DNA of 64,000 bases. It comes from Anaerolineae bacterium (GTDB lineage Bacteria > Chloroflexota > Anaerolineae > Promineifilales > Promineifilaceae). Below, piece by piece: positions 27,496 through 34,731 of the stretch. The notes beneath the pieces were generated by a model that saw nothing but the letters and a program-made list of their open reading frames with translations, was not told the origin of the DNA and ran no database searches. A program made the position numbers and the translations under genes. Location of the stretch: the NCBI GenBank assembly GCA_023382655.1, contig JAHDWK010000005.1, forward strand, positions 1 through 64,000, in the 5' to 3' direction. How positions within the stretch are numbered: the stretch's first letter is position 1; every line of letters starts with the position of its first letter.

Positions 27496-27529
27496 CCACT
27501 ATCTTTTTTAGGGCGAGTTGACAATTGAA

Positions 27530-27549
27530 ATTGTGACGAATTTCACAAT
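27530..27549. promoter_or_regulatory. CRP/FNR-family operator (TGTGA-N6-TCACA)
   Basis: ATTGTGA and TCACAAT form a perfect 7-bp inverted repeat around CGAATT. It matches the CRP consensus TGTGA-N6-TCACA exactly. Its centre (27539.5) lies about 71.5 bases upstream of the predicted start of transcription of the 27612 gene, a standard class I activator position. Confidence 0.65.
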
Positions 27550-27575
27550 CAGTTTAGCAAAAATGACCAACCCCT

Positions 27576-27604
27576 GTCAACAACTGTGTGCATCATGCTA
27601 CAAT
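27576..27604 (+). promoter_or_regulatory. Promoter of the DUF4129-DUF4350-MoxR operon
   Basis: TACAAT (27599-27604) is a good -10 box. The -35 region is weak (GTCAAC at 27576, spacer 17), as expected for an activator-dependent promoter. The predicted start is at about 27611, next to the ATG at 27612, so the message is probably leaderless. Confidence 0.5.
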
Positions 27605-27611
27605 GCGCCCG

Positions 27612-28910
27612 ATGTTAAGCACAGTTGTCCCCATTCGCACCCATTGGTGGCGTTTAATCCTTCTCCTCGTTGGCCTGGGGGGACTGTTGCTGGGGCCAGG
27701 TCACAGCGCCGCGCAGCAAACAGTGACGCTGGAAGCGTATTTGACCGCCATTGCCCAATACCGCAGCCAGGTACTTCGCGCTGGTGACAACGCCCAACAG
27801 TGCCGGGAGACGATGACGGCCGTAGCCAGCGCCTTAACCGCGATTACGGCCGTGCAATTTCCTGATGGTTCCGTGATGCCTGTAAACCACCAGGGAGCGA
27901 CCCAGGCTTTGCAAGCCCAACCCTGCAACCTGGTTCGCGCCGACCAATATCTCAGCGGCTTGTGCCCCAATCAGTTATGCACCGTTTCCCGGCCTCTACC
28001 CCCGCTACGCCCGGCGACCAACAGTCAAAGTGACGGTTCATTAGCAGGTGCGGCGGGAGGGACCAGTGGCGATGCTGCTGCTGCCGGTACATCACCAGCC
28101 GATACACCGCCAGCCGATTTACCGCTGGAGACCGCGCCAGTTGCGGAAACCGACCCGCCTGCGGATCAAAATGGCACGGGTGAGGCTGGCGAGATACCGG
28201 CAACTATGGAGGCGCAGGTTGCCGCAACGGCTGCGGGAGAAACTGAGGCAACAGGAGATGGCCAGGCAGAGGCCGGTGAGGAACAAACAGAGGCGGTAAA
28301 CGAGGGACAGTCAGACCAGGCCGAAGTTTTGCCGGGTGCAGAGGCTACCGGTGAAGGGGACGCAGCCCCACCGTCGTTAGTGACGCCTGGCGCTGAAAAT
28401 GAACTGCCTACGCCTACGGCCGTGCCCAACCCACCCGTGTCTACCGCTATCCCCAACACGCCTGATTCTATAGTCCCTAATAATCGGTGGCTGTTGCTAG
28501 CTGTGATCGTGGTGGTGGCGTTAGGGCTGATTGGCACGGCCGTGGCGCTGCTGCTGGGACAAAACGAAGATGAGGAGCCGGTCGAAAAAGAGGCGTCAGC
28601 GGTGATTACGGCCGTGAGTGAAGGGCGCCAGTTGGTGGAAACAGGCGACTACCGCGAAGCTGCCCGCCGGCTTTTCCTGGCGATGCTGCTGGCATTGGAC
28701 GAAAAAGGCTTTTTGCGCTTTGACCGCAACCGCACCAATCTAGAATTACTGCAACAAGAACCGCTGCACCAATCACTTATCCCTTCGTTGACACCCATCA
28801 TCGCCACCTATGAACGTGTCTGGTACGGCCTGGAGCCGTTGCCTGTGGCTGAGTACGAACAATTAGCAAGCAAAATCAAGACAATTCGAGATTGGCAAAT
28901 GGGAACGTGA
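27612..28910 (+). CDS. DUF4129-domain membrane protein
   Basis: About 432 residues. A signal peptide or first membrane segment lies at about 13-35 (ending HSAAQQ), followed by a small extracytoplasmic domain with four cysteines. A long low-complexity Ala/Glu/Thr/Pro-rich linker (about residues 135-290) comes next, then a second membrane helix (WLLLAVIVVVALGLIGTAVA) and a C-terminal cytoplasmic DUF4129-like domain (GDYREAARRLFLAMLLALDEKG). DUF4129 proteins usually accompany MoxR ATPases. The ORF opens at 27588, but the ATG at 27612 sits just after a TACAAT -10 box with no Shine-Dalgarno and fits a leaderless start. It forms an operon with DUF4350 and moxR. Function unknown. Confidence 0.7.
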   Translation: MLSTVVPIRTHWWRLILLLVGLGGLLLGPGHSAAQQTVTLEAYLTAIAQYRSQVLRAGDNAQQCRETMTAVASALTAITAVQFPDGSVMPVNHQGATQALQAQPCNLVRADQYLSGLCPNQLCTVSRPLPPLRPATNSQSDGSLAGAAGGTSGDAAAAGTSPADTPPADLPLETAPVAETDPPADQNGTGEAGEIPATMEAQVAATAAGETEATGDGQAEAGEEQTEAVNEGQSDQAEVLPGAEATGEGDAAPPSLVTPGAENELPTPTAVPNPPVSTAIPNTPDSIVPNNRWLLLAVIVVVALGLIGTAVALLLGQNEDEEPVEKEASAVITAVSEGRQLVETGDYREAARRLFLAMLLALDEKGFLRFDRNRTNLELLQQEPLHQSLIPSLTPIIATYERVWYGLEPLPVAEYEQLASKIKTIRDWQMGT

Positions 28911-28932
28911 CCCATCACTGATGACCCGCAAT

Positions 28933-28974
28933 CGGTTCACGGATTACGGTTCACGGATTACGGTTCACGGATTA
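28933..28974 (+). repeat. Three tandem 14-bp units CGGTTCACGGATTA
   Basis: Three exact copies lie between the DUF4129 and DUF4350 genes. They belong to the CGGATTACG family of intergenic repeats seen at six other places in the window. Confidence 0.8.
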
Positions 28975-28986
28975 CGCTTTACGAGA

Positions 28987-30174
28987 ATGCTGTTACAAAA
29001 ACGCTTCCTCAGTGACATGGCCGGGATCATCCTCATTCTGGTGCTGCTGCCGGTGCTGGTTATCGGCGCGGTGGGCTGGCTGAATGCGCCGCAGCGGGCA
29101 CGAGGGTCGGCATTGAATCTGGGCGACGAGGGAGTTTCGGTGTTTGCCGACTGGTTGCGGGCGCAAGGGTTTCAGGTGGAGATGCGGCAGGCAGGCGATG
29201 CGTTGCGCCCCTCCAACCAGGAGAGGCTCTTGTTTGTGATCGCGCCGCGCAGTGGTTTCCGATATGGGGAGTTGTATGACCTGGATGTGTGGGTGCGGAA
29301 TGGCGGTACGCTCATCATTGTGCAGGAAGATGAACGGCCGCGTGAATTGCTGCGTTATTATGGCCTGGGATTGGGGCGGCTGTGGTGGCCGGTGGCGCAA
29401 AGCAGTCTGGCGCTGCCTGTTTTTAACTGGCCGCCGGTGGGCCAGGCAGCTGTGGATGCCCATCGCTACGTGCAGGTGGATTGTGGTCGCGCTGCCGTGC
29501 ATATGGGGGACTGTGCACGGCCGTACCTGGTAGCCTTGGGGCGCGGGCAAGGGCAGATTGTGGTATTGTCTTCGGTGACGCCCTTCACCAACGAAGGGTT
29601 GCGCCGGCCGGGTAATGCGCAGTTGGTGGAGAATATCGCCCTGGCCACGGCCGTGCCCGGCGCTACCATTCTCTTTGATGAAGCCCACCGCCAGCTTTCG
29701 CCCTCCTGGCTGTTCACCACTCCCACCGGTTGGGCATTGTGGTTAAGTTTGTTGGGCATTGGCCTGTTTATTGCCTGGAACAATGCCGGTTCACCAGCGG
29801 GCCAGACAAAGACCAAAACCAGCCAGAGCGAGAAGGAAGCAGACACGGCCGTGGCCATCAACCAACTCGCTGCCGCCGAACGGCAGTTTCGCCGCCACGA
29901 TGTGATTATGGCCCATTACTGGCGGCGCCTGCAGCAAACTCTGGCCCGGCGGCACGGCGTAGACCCCACCTTGCCTGATGCCCAGTTCGTGGCCGCGCTA
30001 AAGCCCCATCTGAATGAAACAGAATTGGGTACGGTGGCCTATCTGGCAACCTATCGAGAACGGGCCGACGTCTTGTCGGAAAACGAGTTGCGCCAGTGGG
30101 TGTCGGTTGCCGCCGAATTAACTGACCAACAGCCATTGACCAGAGAGATTTATGAATACCAAAAAGCTATTTGA
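28987..30174 (+). CDS. DUF4350-domain membrane protein
   Basis: About 395 residues. An N-terminal membrane helix ([20 protein letters not shown]) is followed by a DUF4350-like extracytoplasmic domain ([50 protein letters not shown]). A second helix ([15 protein letters not shown]) and a cytoplasmic tail of about 120 residues follow. The frame opens at 28921 inside a tandem repeat. The ATG at 28987 directly before the N-terminal helix is the likely start. It is the middle gene of a DUF4129-DUF4350-MoxR operon and overlaps moxR by 23 bases. Such modules are linked to MoxR-dependent assembly or stress functions, but the biochemical role is unknown. Confidence 0.75.
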   Translation: MLLQKRFLSDMAGIILILVLLPVLVIGAVGWLNAPQRARGSALNLGDEGVSVFADWLRAQGFQVEMRQAGDALRPSNQERLLFVIAPRSGFRYGELYDLDVWVRNGGTLIIVQEDERPRELLRYYGLGLGRLWWPVAQSSLALPVFNWPPVGQAAVDAHRYVQVDCGRAAVHMGDCARPYLVALGRGQGQIVVLSSVTPFTNEGLRRPGNAQLVENIALATAVPGATILFDEAHRQLSPSWLFTTPTGWALWLSLLGIGLFIAWNNAGSPAGQTKTKTSQSEKEADTAVAINQLAAAERQFRRHDVIMAHYWRRLQQTLARRHGVDPTLPDAQFVAALKPHLNETELGTVAYLATYRERADVLSENELRQWVSVAAELTDQQPLTREIYEYQKAI

Positions 30175-31099
30175 CACCTTACACCTGGAAGCCGCCAAAG
30201 TGGTGGTAGGGCAGACGGATGTGCTGGCCCAACTTTTTATGGCGCTGTTGGCCGGAGGGCACGTGTTGATGGAGGGTGTACCCGGTACGGCCAAAACGCT
30301 GATGGCCAAAACGCTGGCTCACCTGGTGCAGGCGCCGATGAACCGCATCCAATTTACGCCTGACCTGATGCCTTCGGACATCATCGGCACGAATGTGTTT
30401 AACGTGGCGACCAGCCAGTTTTATCTGCGCCAGGGGCCAATTTTTGCCGGGATTGTGCTGGTAGACGAGGTGAACCGCGCCCCGGCCAAAACACAGGCGG
30501 CGCTGCTGGAAGCCATGGAGGAGCGGCAGGTGACGATTGATGGCACGCAGTACAAGTTGCCCGACCCGTTCCTGGTGATTGCCACGCAAAACCCCGTGGA
30601 GTATGAGGGTACCTATCCGCTGCCGGAAGCTCAGCTTGACCGTTTCTTTTTTAAGATCAAAGTGCCTTACCCGACTCCGCCGGCCGAGGCGGAGATGTTG
30701 TACCGGTATCACCAGGGTTTTAACCCGCACCAACTGGCGGCAACGGGGGTACGGCCGTTGCTGACGCCCGAACAGCTCACGGCCGTGCGCCAACACATCC
30801 AGACCATCACCGTGGAAAAGAGCATCATCACCTACATCACCCAGATCAGCAACGCCACCCGTGACGCCCGTGAACTCTTTTTAGGTGGCAGCCCGCGTGC
30901 CTCGGTGGCCCTGTTGCAGGCCAGTAAAGTCCATGCGGCGCTGCACGGCCATGGCTTTGTCACTCCAGACGACGTAAAAGCAATAGCCCTGCCCGTCTAC
31001 CGGCACCGCATCATCCTCAAACCAGAAACAATGCTAGAAGGACTGAACGCCGACGCCATCATCACCCGCATCCTCAATTCCCTGGAAGTCCCACGCTAA
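30152..31099 (+). CDS. MoxR-family AAA+ ATPase
   Basis: A 315-residue AAA+ ATPase. Walker A GVPGTAKT is at residues 42-49, Walker B in [14 protein letters not shown], sensor 1 in VIATQNP, and an arginine-containing AQLDRFFFK follows. MoxR ATPases act as chaperones that assemble or activate metal- or cofactor-containing complexes, usually with a VWA or DUF58 protein. Here the partners are DUF4129 and DUF4350 proteins, and no DUF58 or VWA gene follows. Its start overlaps the DUF4350 gene by 23 bases, so translation is coupled. The operon promoter is the one at 27576-27604. Confidence 0.92.
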   Translation: MNTKKLFDTLHLEAAKVVVGQTDVLAQLFMALLAGGHVLMEGVPGTAKTLMAKTLAHLVQAPMNRIQFTPDLMPSDIIGTNVFNVATSQFYLRQGPIFAGIVLVDEVNRAPAKTQAALLEAMEERQVTIDGTQYKLPDPFLVIATQNPVEYEGTYPLPEAQLDRFFFKIKVPYPTPPAEAEMLYRYHQGFNPHQLAATGVRPLLTPEQLTAVRQHIQTITVEKSIITYITQISNATRDARELFLGGSPRASVALLQASKVHAALHGHGFVTPDDVKAIALPVYRHRIILKPETMLEGLNADAIITRILNSLEVPR

Positions 31100-31247
31100 A
31101 CAGGGAATGGCCCTCTAAAGGTTGGTAAACCTCGTCACATGTGATGGGCAAACAGGCAATTGCACCCGTTGGATTCTTCAGCTTTGCTGTGATTTACAGT
31201 GACGGAGCCGGTGTGGCAAACTTGCTATGTCTTAAGGAAGGTAAACA

Positions 31248-31433
31248 ATGACTAGAGCATTTAACGTAATTATTGAGCGTGACGCTGAAGGTTACTATGT
31301 TGCTTCTGTTCCAGAACTCTCTGGATGCCATACCCAGGCAAAATCTTTGGACACTTTGATGAAGCGAATTCGGGAAGCAATCGAATTATGCCTTGAGGCA
31401 CAAAATGAAGAAATCATTCCTGCGGGATTGTGA
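31248..31433 (+). CDS. HicB-family antitoxin-like protein (orphan)
   Basis: A 61-residue protein with the HicB partial RNase H fold: FNVIIERDAEGYYVASVPELSGCHTQA, then a helix (LMKRIREAIELCLEAQ). It starts after a strong Shine-Dalgarno (AAGGAAGG). HicB proteins normally neutralise the mRNA interferase HicA encoded next to them and may carry a DNA-binding tail. Here no HicA-like frame is present on either side, and the C-terminal DNA-binding domain is absent. It is therefore a short solitary HicB (UPF0150-like). It may pair with a distant toxin or act otherwise. Confidence 0.8.
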   Translation: MTRAFNVIIERDAEGYYVASVPELSGCHTQAKSLDTLMKRIREAIELCLEAQNEEIIPAGL

Positions 31434-31476
31434 CTTGAATCGTGATGAGTTCATTGACCTACTATCGTAAGATTGG

Positions 31477-31505
31477 TTGCTCTTGGCAATCTTCCTGCGT
31501 ATAAT
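31477..31505 (+). promoter_or_regulatory. Promoter of the serS T-box transcript
   Basis: TTGCTC (31477-31482), a 17-base spacer and a perfect TATAAT (31500-31505). The predicted start is at about 31512, just before the T-box leader. Confidence 0.7.
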
Positions 31506-31511
31506 GCCCAC

Positions 31512-31768
31512 ACAGTTGAGAACACAACAACGCTGAATGAGAGTAGTATGGTTGTGCGGCTGGGCAGAGAGTTAGCGGTTGGTGCGAGCTAATGAGCCAG
31601 CAATCAGAATCCACTCAGGAGTTGCCGCCGAGAGAAGGTGAGCCGGGTTCGCCCGTTAGCGCGATTCAGAGATCGGTAAGCGGTTATCGGTAAACGGTAA
31701 TCAGTAGCCGGTGAAACCAGGTGGCACCACGGGCCTCCTCGTCCTGGATAAGACGAGGGGGCTTTTTT
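31512..31768 (+). ncRNA. T-box riboswitch (serine-tRNA sensing leader of serS)
   Basis: The leader shows the ordered T-box elements. GAGAGTAGTA (31539-31548) opens stem I. AGAGAG (31566-31571) and the apical-loop word GGTTGGTG (31577-31584) follow. A probable specifier TCC (31610-31612, a serine codon) lies in the 3' side of stem I. The T-box sequence AGGTGGCACCACGGG is at 31719-31733, overlapping the terminator. Uncharged tRNA-Ser should pair with the specifier and T-box and allow readthrough into serS. The stretch 31672-31712 contains repeats of CGGTAA/ATCGGTAA related to the dispersed intergenic family, apparently inserted into the linker. The specifier assignment is tentative. Confidence 0.85.
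31733..31768 (+). terminator. T-box regulated intrinsic terminator
   Basis: GCCTCCTCGTC pairs with GACGAGGGGGC across an 8-base loop, followed by six Ts (31763-31768). Its 5' arm overlaps the T-box antiterminator, as expected for tRNA-controlled attenuation. Confidence 0.85.
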
Positions 31769-31785
31769 ATTTCGTGAGCCGTTAT

Positions 31786-31832
31786 CCGTAATTCGACTTC
31801 GGATCACGGATAACGATTGACGGATTACGGAT
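31786..31832. repeat. TTATCCGTAATTCG / CGGATTACGG repeat patch
   Basis: Inverted and direct copies of CGTAAT/ATTACG words lie between the T-box terminator and serS. Same family as at 28933, 37556, 42181, 57765 and 59230. Confidence 0.7.
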
Positions 31833-31847
31833 CAAAAGGAGTGAACG

Positions 31848-33215
31848 ATGTTAGACATTAACCTGATACGCGAGAAGCCAGAGTGGGTGAAGGCGCAGAC
31901 GGCCAAACGGAATACGACGGCGCCGGTGGATGAGATATTGGCGGACGACGGCCGTCGCCGCGAGATCATCCTGGAAGTAGAAGAACTGCGCCGCCAACGC
32001 AACGAAAGCTCAAAACAAATTGGGGCCTGGATGGGCAGCCTGAAAAAGCTGGAAGCCGACCTGAAACGGGCTGAAGCCGGGCAGGACGTGGGGCAAGATT
32101 TGGCCGCACTGCAAACCCAGGTCAATGCCATGCAATTCAACGTGGACGAGGCCAAAGCGGAAACGGGCCGCATTGGTGACCGCATCGCCGAACTGGATGA
32201 GGAACTGCGCCAGGTGGAAGCTCGCCTGCGGGAAAACATGCTCTGGGTGCCCAACATTGTGCAGGACAACGTACCCGTCGGTCCAGATGAGTCGGCCAAT
32301 GTCTTTCACCCGCCGCAGGGGGCGCCGAAGCCGGTGTTCGATTTTGAACCCAAGGCGCATTGGGATTTAGGCCCGGCGCTGGACATTATTGATTTTGAGC
32401 GGGGGGTGAAGCTGTCGGGCAGCCGTTTTTACATCCTCAAGGGGATGGGGGCGCGGTTGCAGCGGGCGGTCATCCAGTTCATGCTCAATTACCATCTGGA
32501 GCATCACGGTTATACGGAAATACAACCGCCCTACATGGTGCATTCGGCCATCTTTGAAGGTGCGGGGCAGTTGCCCAAGTTTTTTGATAACATTTACCGT
32601 GACGCCGAAGAGGATTTTATGTGGTTGGGCACGGCCGAGATCGCCCTGACTAACCTGCACCGCGACGAAATTCTGGCGGAGGAGGCACTGCCATTGAAGT
32701 ATGTCTCGTATACTCCTTGCTGGCGGCGGGAGAAGATGAGCGCGGGCAAGGATGTGCGCGGCATCAAACGGGGCCACGAGTTTCATAAGGTGGAGATGTA
32801 CCAGTTTACGCACCCGGACAGGAGCCTGGCGGCGCACGAAGAGATGAAACAGCACGCGCTGGATATTTGTGATGCGTTGGGTTTCCATTACCGGCTGGTA
32901 GACCTGGCCACGGGGGATGTGGGTTTTGCCATGAGCAAGACGTATGATATTGAGGTGTGGGCGGCGGGCTGTGACGAATGGCTGGAAGTTAGCTCGATTT
33001 CTAGCGCCACTGATTTCCAGGCACGGCGGGCGAATGTGCGTTATAAACCGGCTGATGGCGGCAAGACGCGCTTTCCACACACGCTGAATGCCTCCGGCCT
33101 GGCGCTGCCGCGCGTGATGATTGCTCTGATTGAAAATAACCAGCAAGCGGATGGTTCGGTGGTGGTGCCGGAAGTGTTACGGCCGTACATGGGCGGTGTA
33201 GACATCATTCGCTGA
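31848..33215 (+). CDS. serS: Seryl-tRNA synthetase
   Basis: A 455-residue class II aminoacyl-tRNA synthetase that charges tRNA-Ser (and tRNA-Sec) with serine in the cytoplasm. An N-terminal antiparallel coiled coil (about residues 35-128) grips the long variable arm of tRNA-Ser. The catalytic core follows, with motif 2 around YTPCWRREKMSAGKDVRG and motif 3 in LALPRVMIALIENNQQ, ending VLRPYMGG. The length is slightly above the usual 420-430. It has a strong Shine-Dalgarno (AAAAGGAG) and is preceded by a serine T-box leader, so its expression should rise when tRNA-Ser is uncharged. Confidence 0.97.
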   Translation: MLDINLIREKPEWVKAQTAKRNTTAPVDEILADDGRRREIILEVEELRRQRNESSKQIGAWMGSLKKLEADLKRAEAGQDVGQDLAALQTQVNAMQFNVDEAKAETGRIGDRIAELDEELRQVEARLRENMLWVPNIVQDNVPVGPDESANVFHPPQGAPKPVFDFEPKAHWDLGPALDIIDFERGVKLSGSRFYILKGMGARLQRAVIQFMLNYHLEHHGYTEIQPPYMVHSAIFEGAGQLPKFFDNIYRDAEEDFMWLGTAEIALTNLHRDEILAEEALPLKYVSYTPCWRREKMSAGKDVRGIKRGHEFHKVEMYQFTHPDRSLAAHEEMKQHALDICDALGFHYRLVDLATGDVGFAMSKTYDIEVWAAGCDEWLEVSSISSATDFQARRANVRYKPADGGKTRFPHTLNASGLALPRVMIALIENNQQADGSVVVPEVLRPYMGGVDIIR

Positions 33216-33227
33216 AACCGTTTGTAC

Positions 33228-33282
33228 GTTCGTAGTAGGCGATTTATCGCCGTCGGCAGGCGATAAATCGCCTACTACGAAC
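33228..33282. repeat. Perfect 24-bp inverted repeat (hairpin element)
   Basis: An arm beginning GTTCGTAGTAGGCGATTTAT (33228-33251) is exactly complementary to 33259-33282 around a 7-base loop. There is no T-run on the plus side, so it is more like a REP/MITE-type element than a terminator. Its GGCGATTTATCGCC core resembles the hairpins at 42964 and 47548. Confidence 0.85.
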
Positions 33283-33297
33283 GAAAGGGAAAACCAG

Positions 33298-34293
33298 ATG
33301 GAAAAAGTACGTTGGGGGTTGTTGTCTACCGCCAATATCAACCGCCGGGTCATTCCGGCGATACGGCAATCGGCGCGGGGGGAACTGACGGCCGTGGCCA
33401 GCCGCAGCCAGGAATCGGCCGACAGTTATGCGCAGCATTGGGACATTCCCCAAACCTTTGCCAGCTATGAAGCCATGCTGGCCTCTGACGCTGTGGACGC
33501 GGTCTATATTTCCCTGCCTAACCACCTGCACGCCGATTGGACGATTCGCGCTTTGCAGGCGGGCAAACACGTGTTGTGTGAAAAGCCTTTTGCCCTGACG
33601 CTGGCCGATGTAGACCGCATGATTGCCGCTGCCAACGATACCGGGCTGGTGCTGGCCGAGGCGTTCATGTACCGCCACCATCCGCAGATGAAGTTGGTGG
33701 GGGAGTTTTTGCGCGACGGCCGTTTAGGTGACATTTCCCTCATTCAATCCGTCTTCAACTTCCAGTTCAAATCGCGGGACAACATCCGGTTGGTGCCAGA
33801 ATTTGGCGGCGGCAGTTTGTGGGATGTGGGTATTTATCCGGTTAGTTTTGCTCAATTTGTGATGGATGGGCCGCCGGATTGGGTTTTTGGTTTTCAGGAA
33901 ATAGGCGAAACGGGGGTAGACGAATTTTTTGCCGGACAGTTACATTATGGGCACGGCCGTGTGGCCCAAATTAGCTCCTCCTTCCTGACTCCTTTCCACA
34001 CCCGCTCGATGGTGGTGGGTACGAAGGGGCGGCTGCGGATGTCACGGCCGTTTACGGCCGTTGAAGAGAGCGAAATGGTCTTTTTCCCCGATGGTGGTGA
34101 GCCGGAATATGTAGACATCCCCGAAGAGCCGCTCTACCTGGGCGAAATTGAAGACATGCACGCGGCCATTCTGGATGACAAATCACCCACCATCTCCCTG
34201 GCCGAAACCCGCAACCATATACGCACCGTCCTGGCGCTCTATGAATCGGCCATGCGTCGCCAACCCGTCTCCTTGTCTGGCGCTACTGATTGA
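33298..34293 (+). CDS. Gfo/Idh/MocA-family oxidoreductase
   Basis: A 331-residue NAD(P)-dependent oxidoreductase. The N-terminal Rossmann domain (VRWGLLSTANINRRVIPAI, LTAVASRS) is followed by VYISLPNHLHADW and the hallmark CEKPFALT with the catalytic lysine. The C-terminal alpha/beta domain contains GGGSLWDVGIYPV. Family members oxidise or reduce sugars, inositols and related polyols. The specific substrate is unknown. The start has AAAGGGAAA upstream. A long hairpin element separates it from serS, and it seems to be a single-gene unit. Confidence 0.9.
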   Translation: MEKVRWGLLSTANINRRVIPAIRQSARGELTAVASRSQESADSYAQHWDIPQTFASYEAMLASDAVDAVYISLPNHLHADWTIRALQAGKHVLCEKPFALTLADVDRMIAAANDTGLVLAEAFMYRHHPQMKLVGEFLRDGRLGDISLIQSVFNFQFKSRDNIRLVPEFGGGSLWDVGIYPVSFAQFVMDGPPDWVFGFQEIGETGVDEFFAGQLHYGHGRVAQISSSFLTPFHTRSMVVGTKGRLRMSRPFTAVEESEMVFFPDGGEPEYVDIPEEPLYLGEIEDMHAAILDDKSPTISLAETRNHIRTVLALYESAMRRQPVSLSGATD

Positions 34294-34359
34294 GTGAACT
34301 GTATAGGGCACAGTCAATAGTATCCCACGCGGGCCTGTCAGGTTTCAGTATAAATTTCG

Positions 34360-34388
34360 TTGACCAATCTATACCCCTCCTCTATAAT
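34360..34388 (+). promoter_or_regulatory. Strong sigma70-type promoter for the CNNM operon
   Basis: TTGACC (34360-34365), 17-base spacer and a perfect TATAAT (34383-34388). It predicts a start at about 34395 and a leader of roughly 337 bases before the ATG at 34732. Confidence 0.75.
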
Positions 34389-34394
34389 TTGGGC

Positions 34395-34731
34395 GGCTGG
34401 TAGAAACTGGCCAAACAAACTTGTTATGATTGCTAGTCACCATAAGACCAAGACAATGAACAATCAATTTGAGTCGGGGGCAAAACGCCGTTGATCGAAT
34501 CAACCACCGACCCTGCTGATTCTGATAAACCTCCCCATTATAAGTCATTTGCATATAGCGCCATTGGGGTAAACGGCCTTTCAGGCAATGGCCTTTCAGG
34601 CGACGGCCTTTTAGGCGACGGCCTTTTAGGCGACGGCCTGCCATTGCGCGGGCGTTTTTGTTTGGGGGCACGAACCAGGCACGGCCGTGTAACCCATTTC
34701 CCCTGCCTTTCATCTATGTTTGCTGACACGT
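34395..34731 (+). ncRNA. Long untranslated leader of the CNNM/CorC operon, possible cis-regulatory RNA
   Basis: This stretch contains no gene I can support. It follows a near-consensus promoter and includes a 15-bp tandem repeat (34575-34640). CAATGGC (34586-34592) and GCCATTG (34640-34646) can pair across the repeat array, followed by a GC-rich stretch and GTTTTTGTTT, which resembles an intrinsic terminator. I do not recognise an M-box, Mn, NiCo or other known class. A 12-codon frame at 34456-34494 has no Shine-Dalgarno. Confidence 0.4.
34575..34640 (+). repeat. 15-bp tandem repeat array (4.4 copies)
   Basis: Units GGCCTTTCAGGCAAT, GGCCTTTCAGGCGAC, then twice GGCCTTTTAGGCGAC and a partial GGCCTG. 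Each unit holds a GGCCTTTNAGGC near-palindrome, so the RNA could form a row of small hairpins. Confidence 0.85.

Noticed and set aside
28933-28974. Three exact 14-bp repeats considered as CRISPR or operator sites
   Set aside because: They are directly adjacent without spacers, and their words recur in unrelated spacers, so they belong to a dispersed repeat family.
31434-31476. Search for HicA or another toxin after hicB
   Set aside because: Only very short frames occur before the serS promoter and T-box leader, and none resembles HicA.
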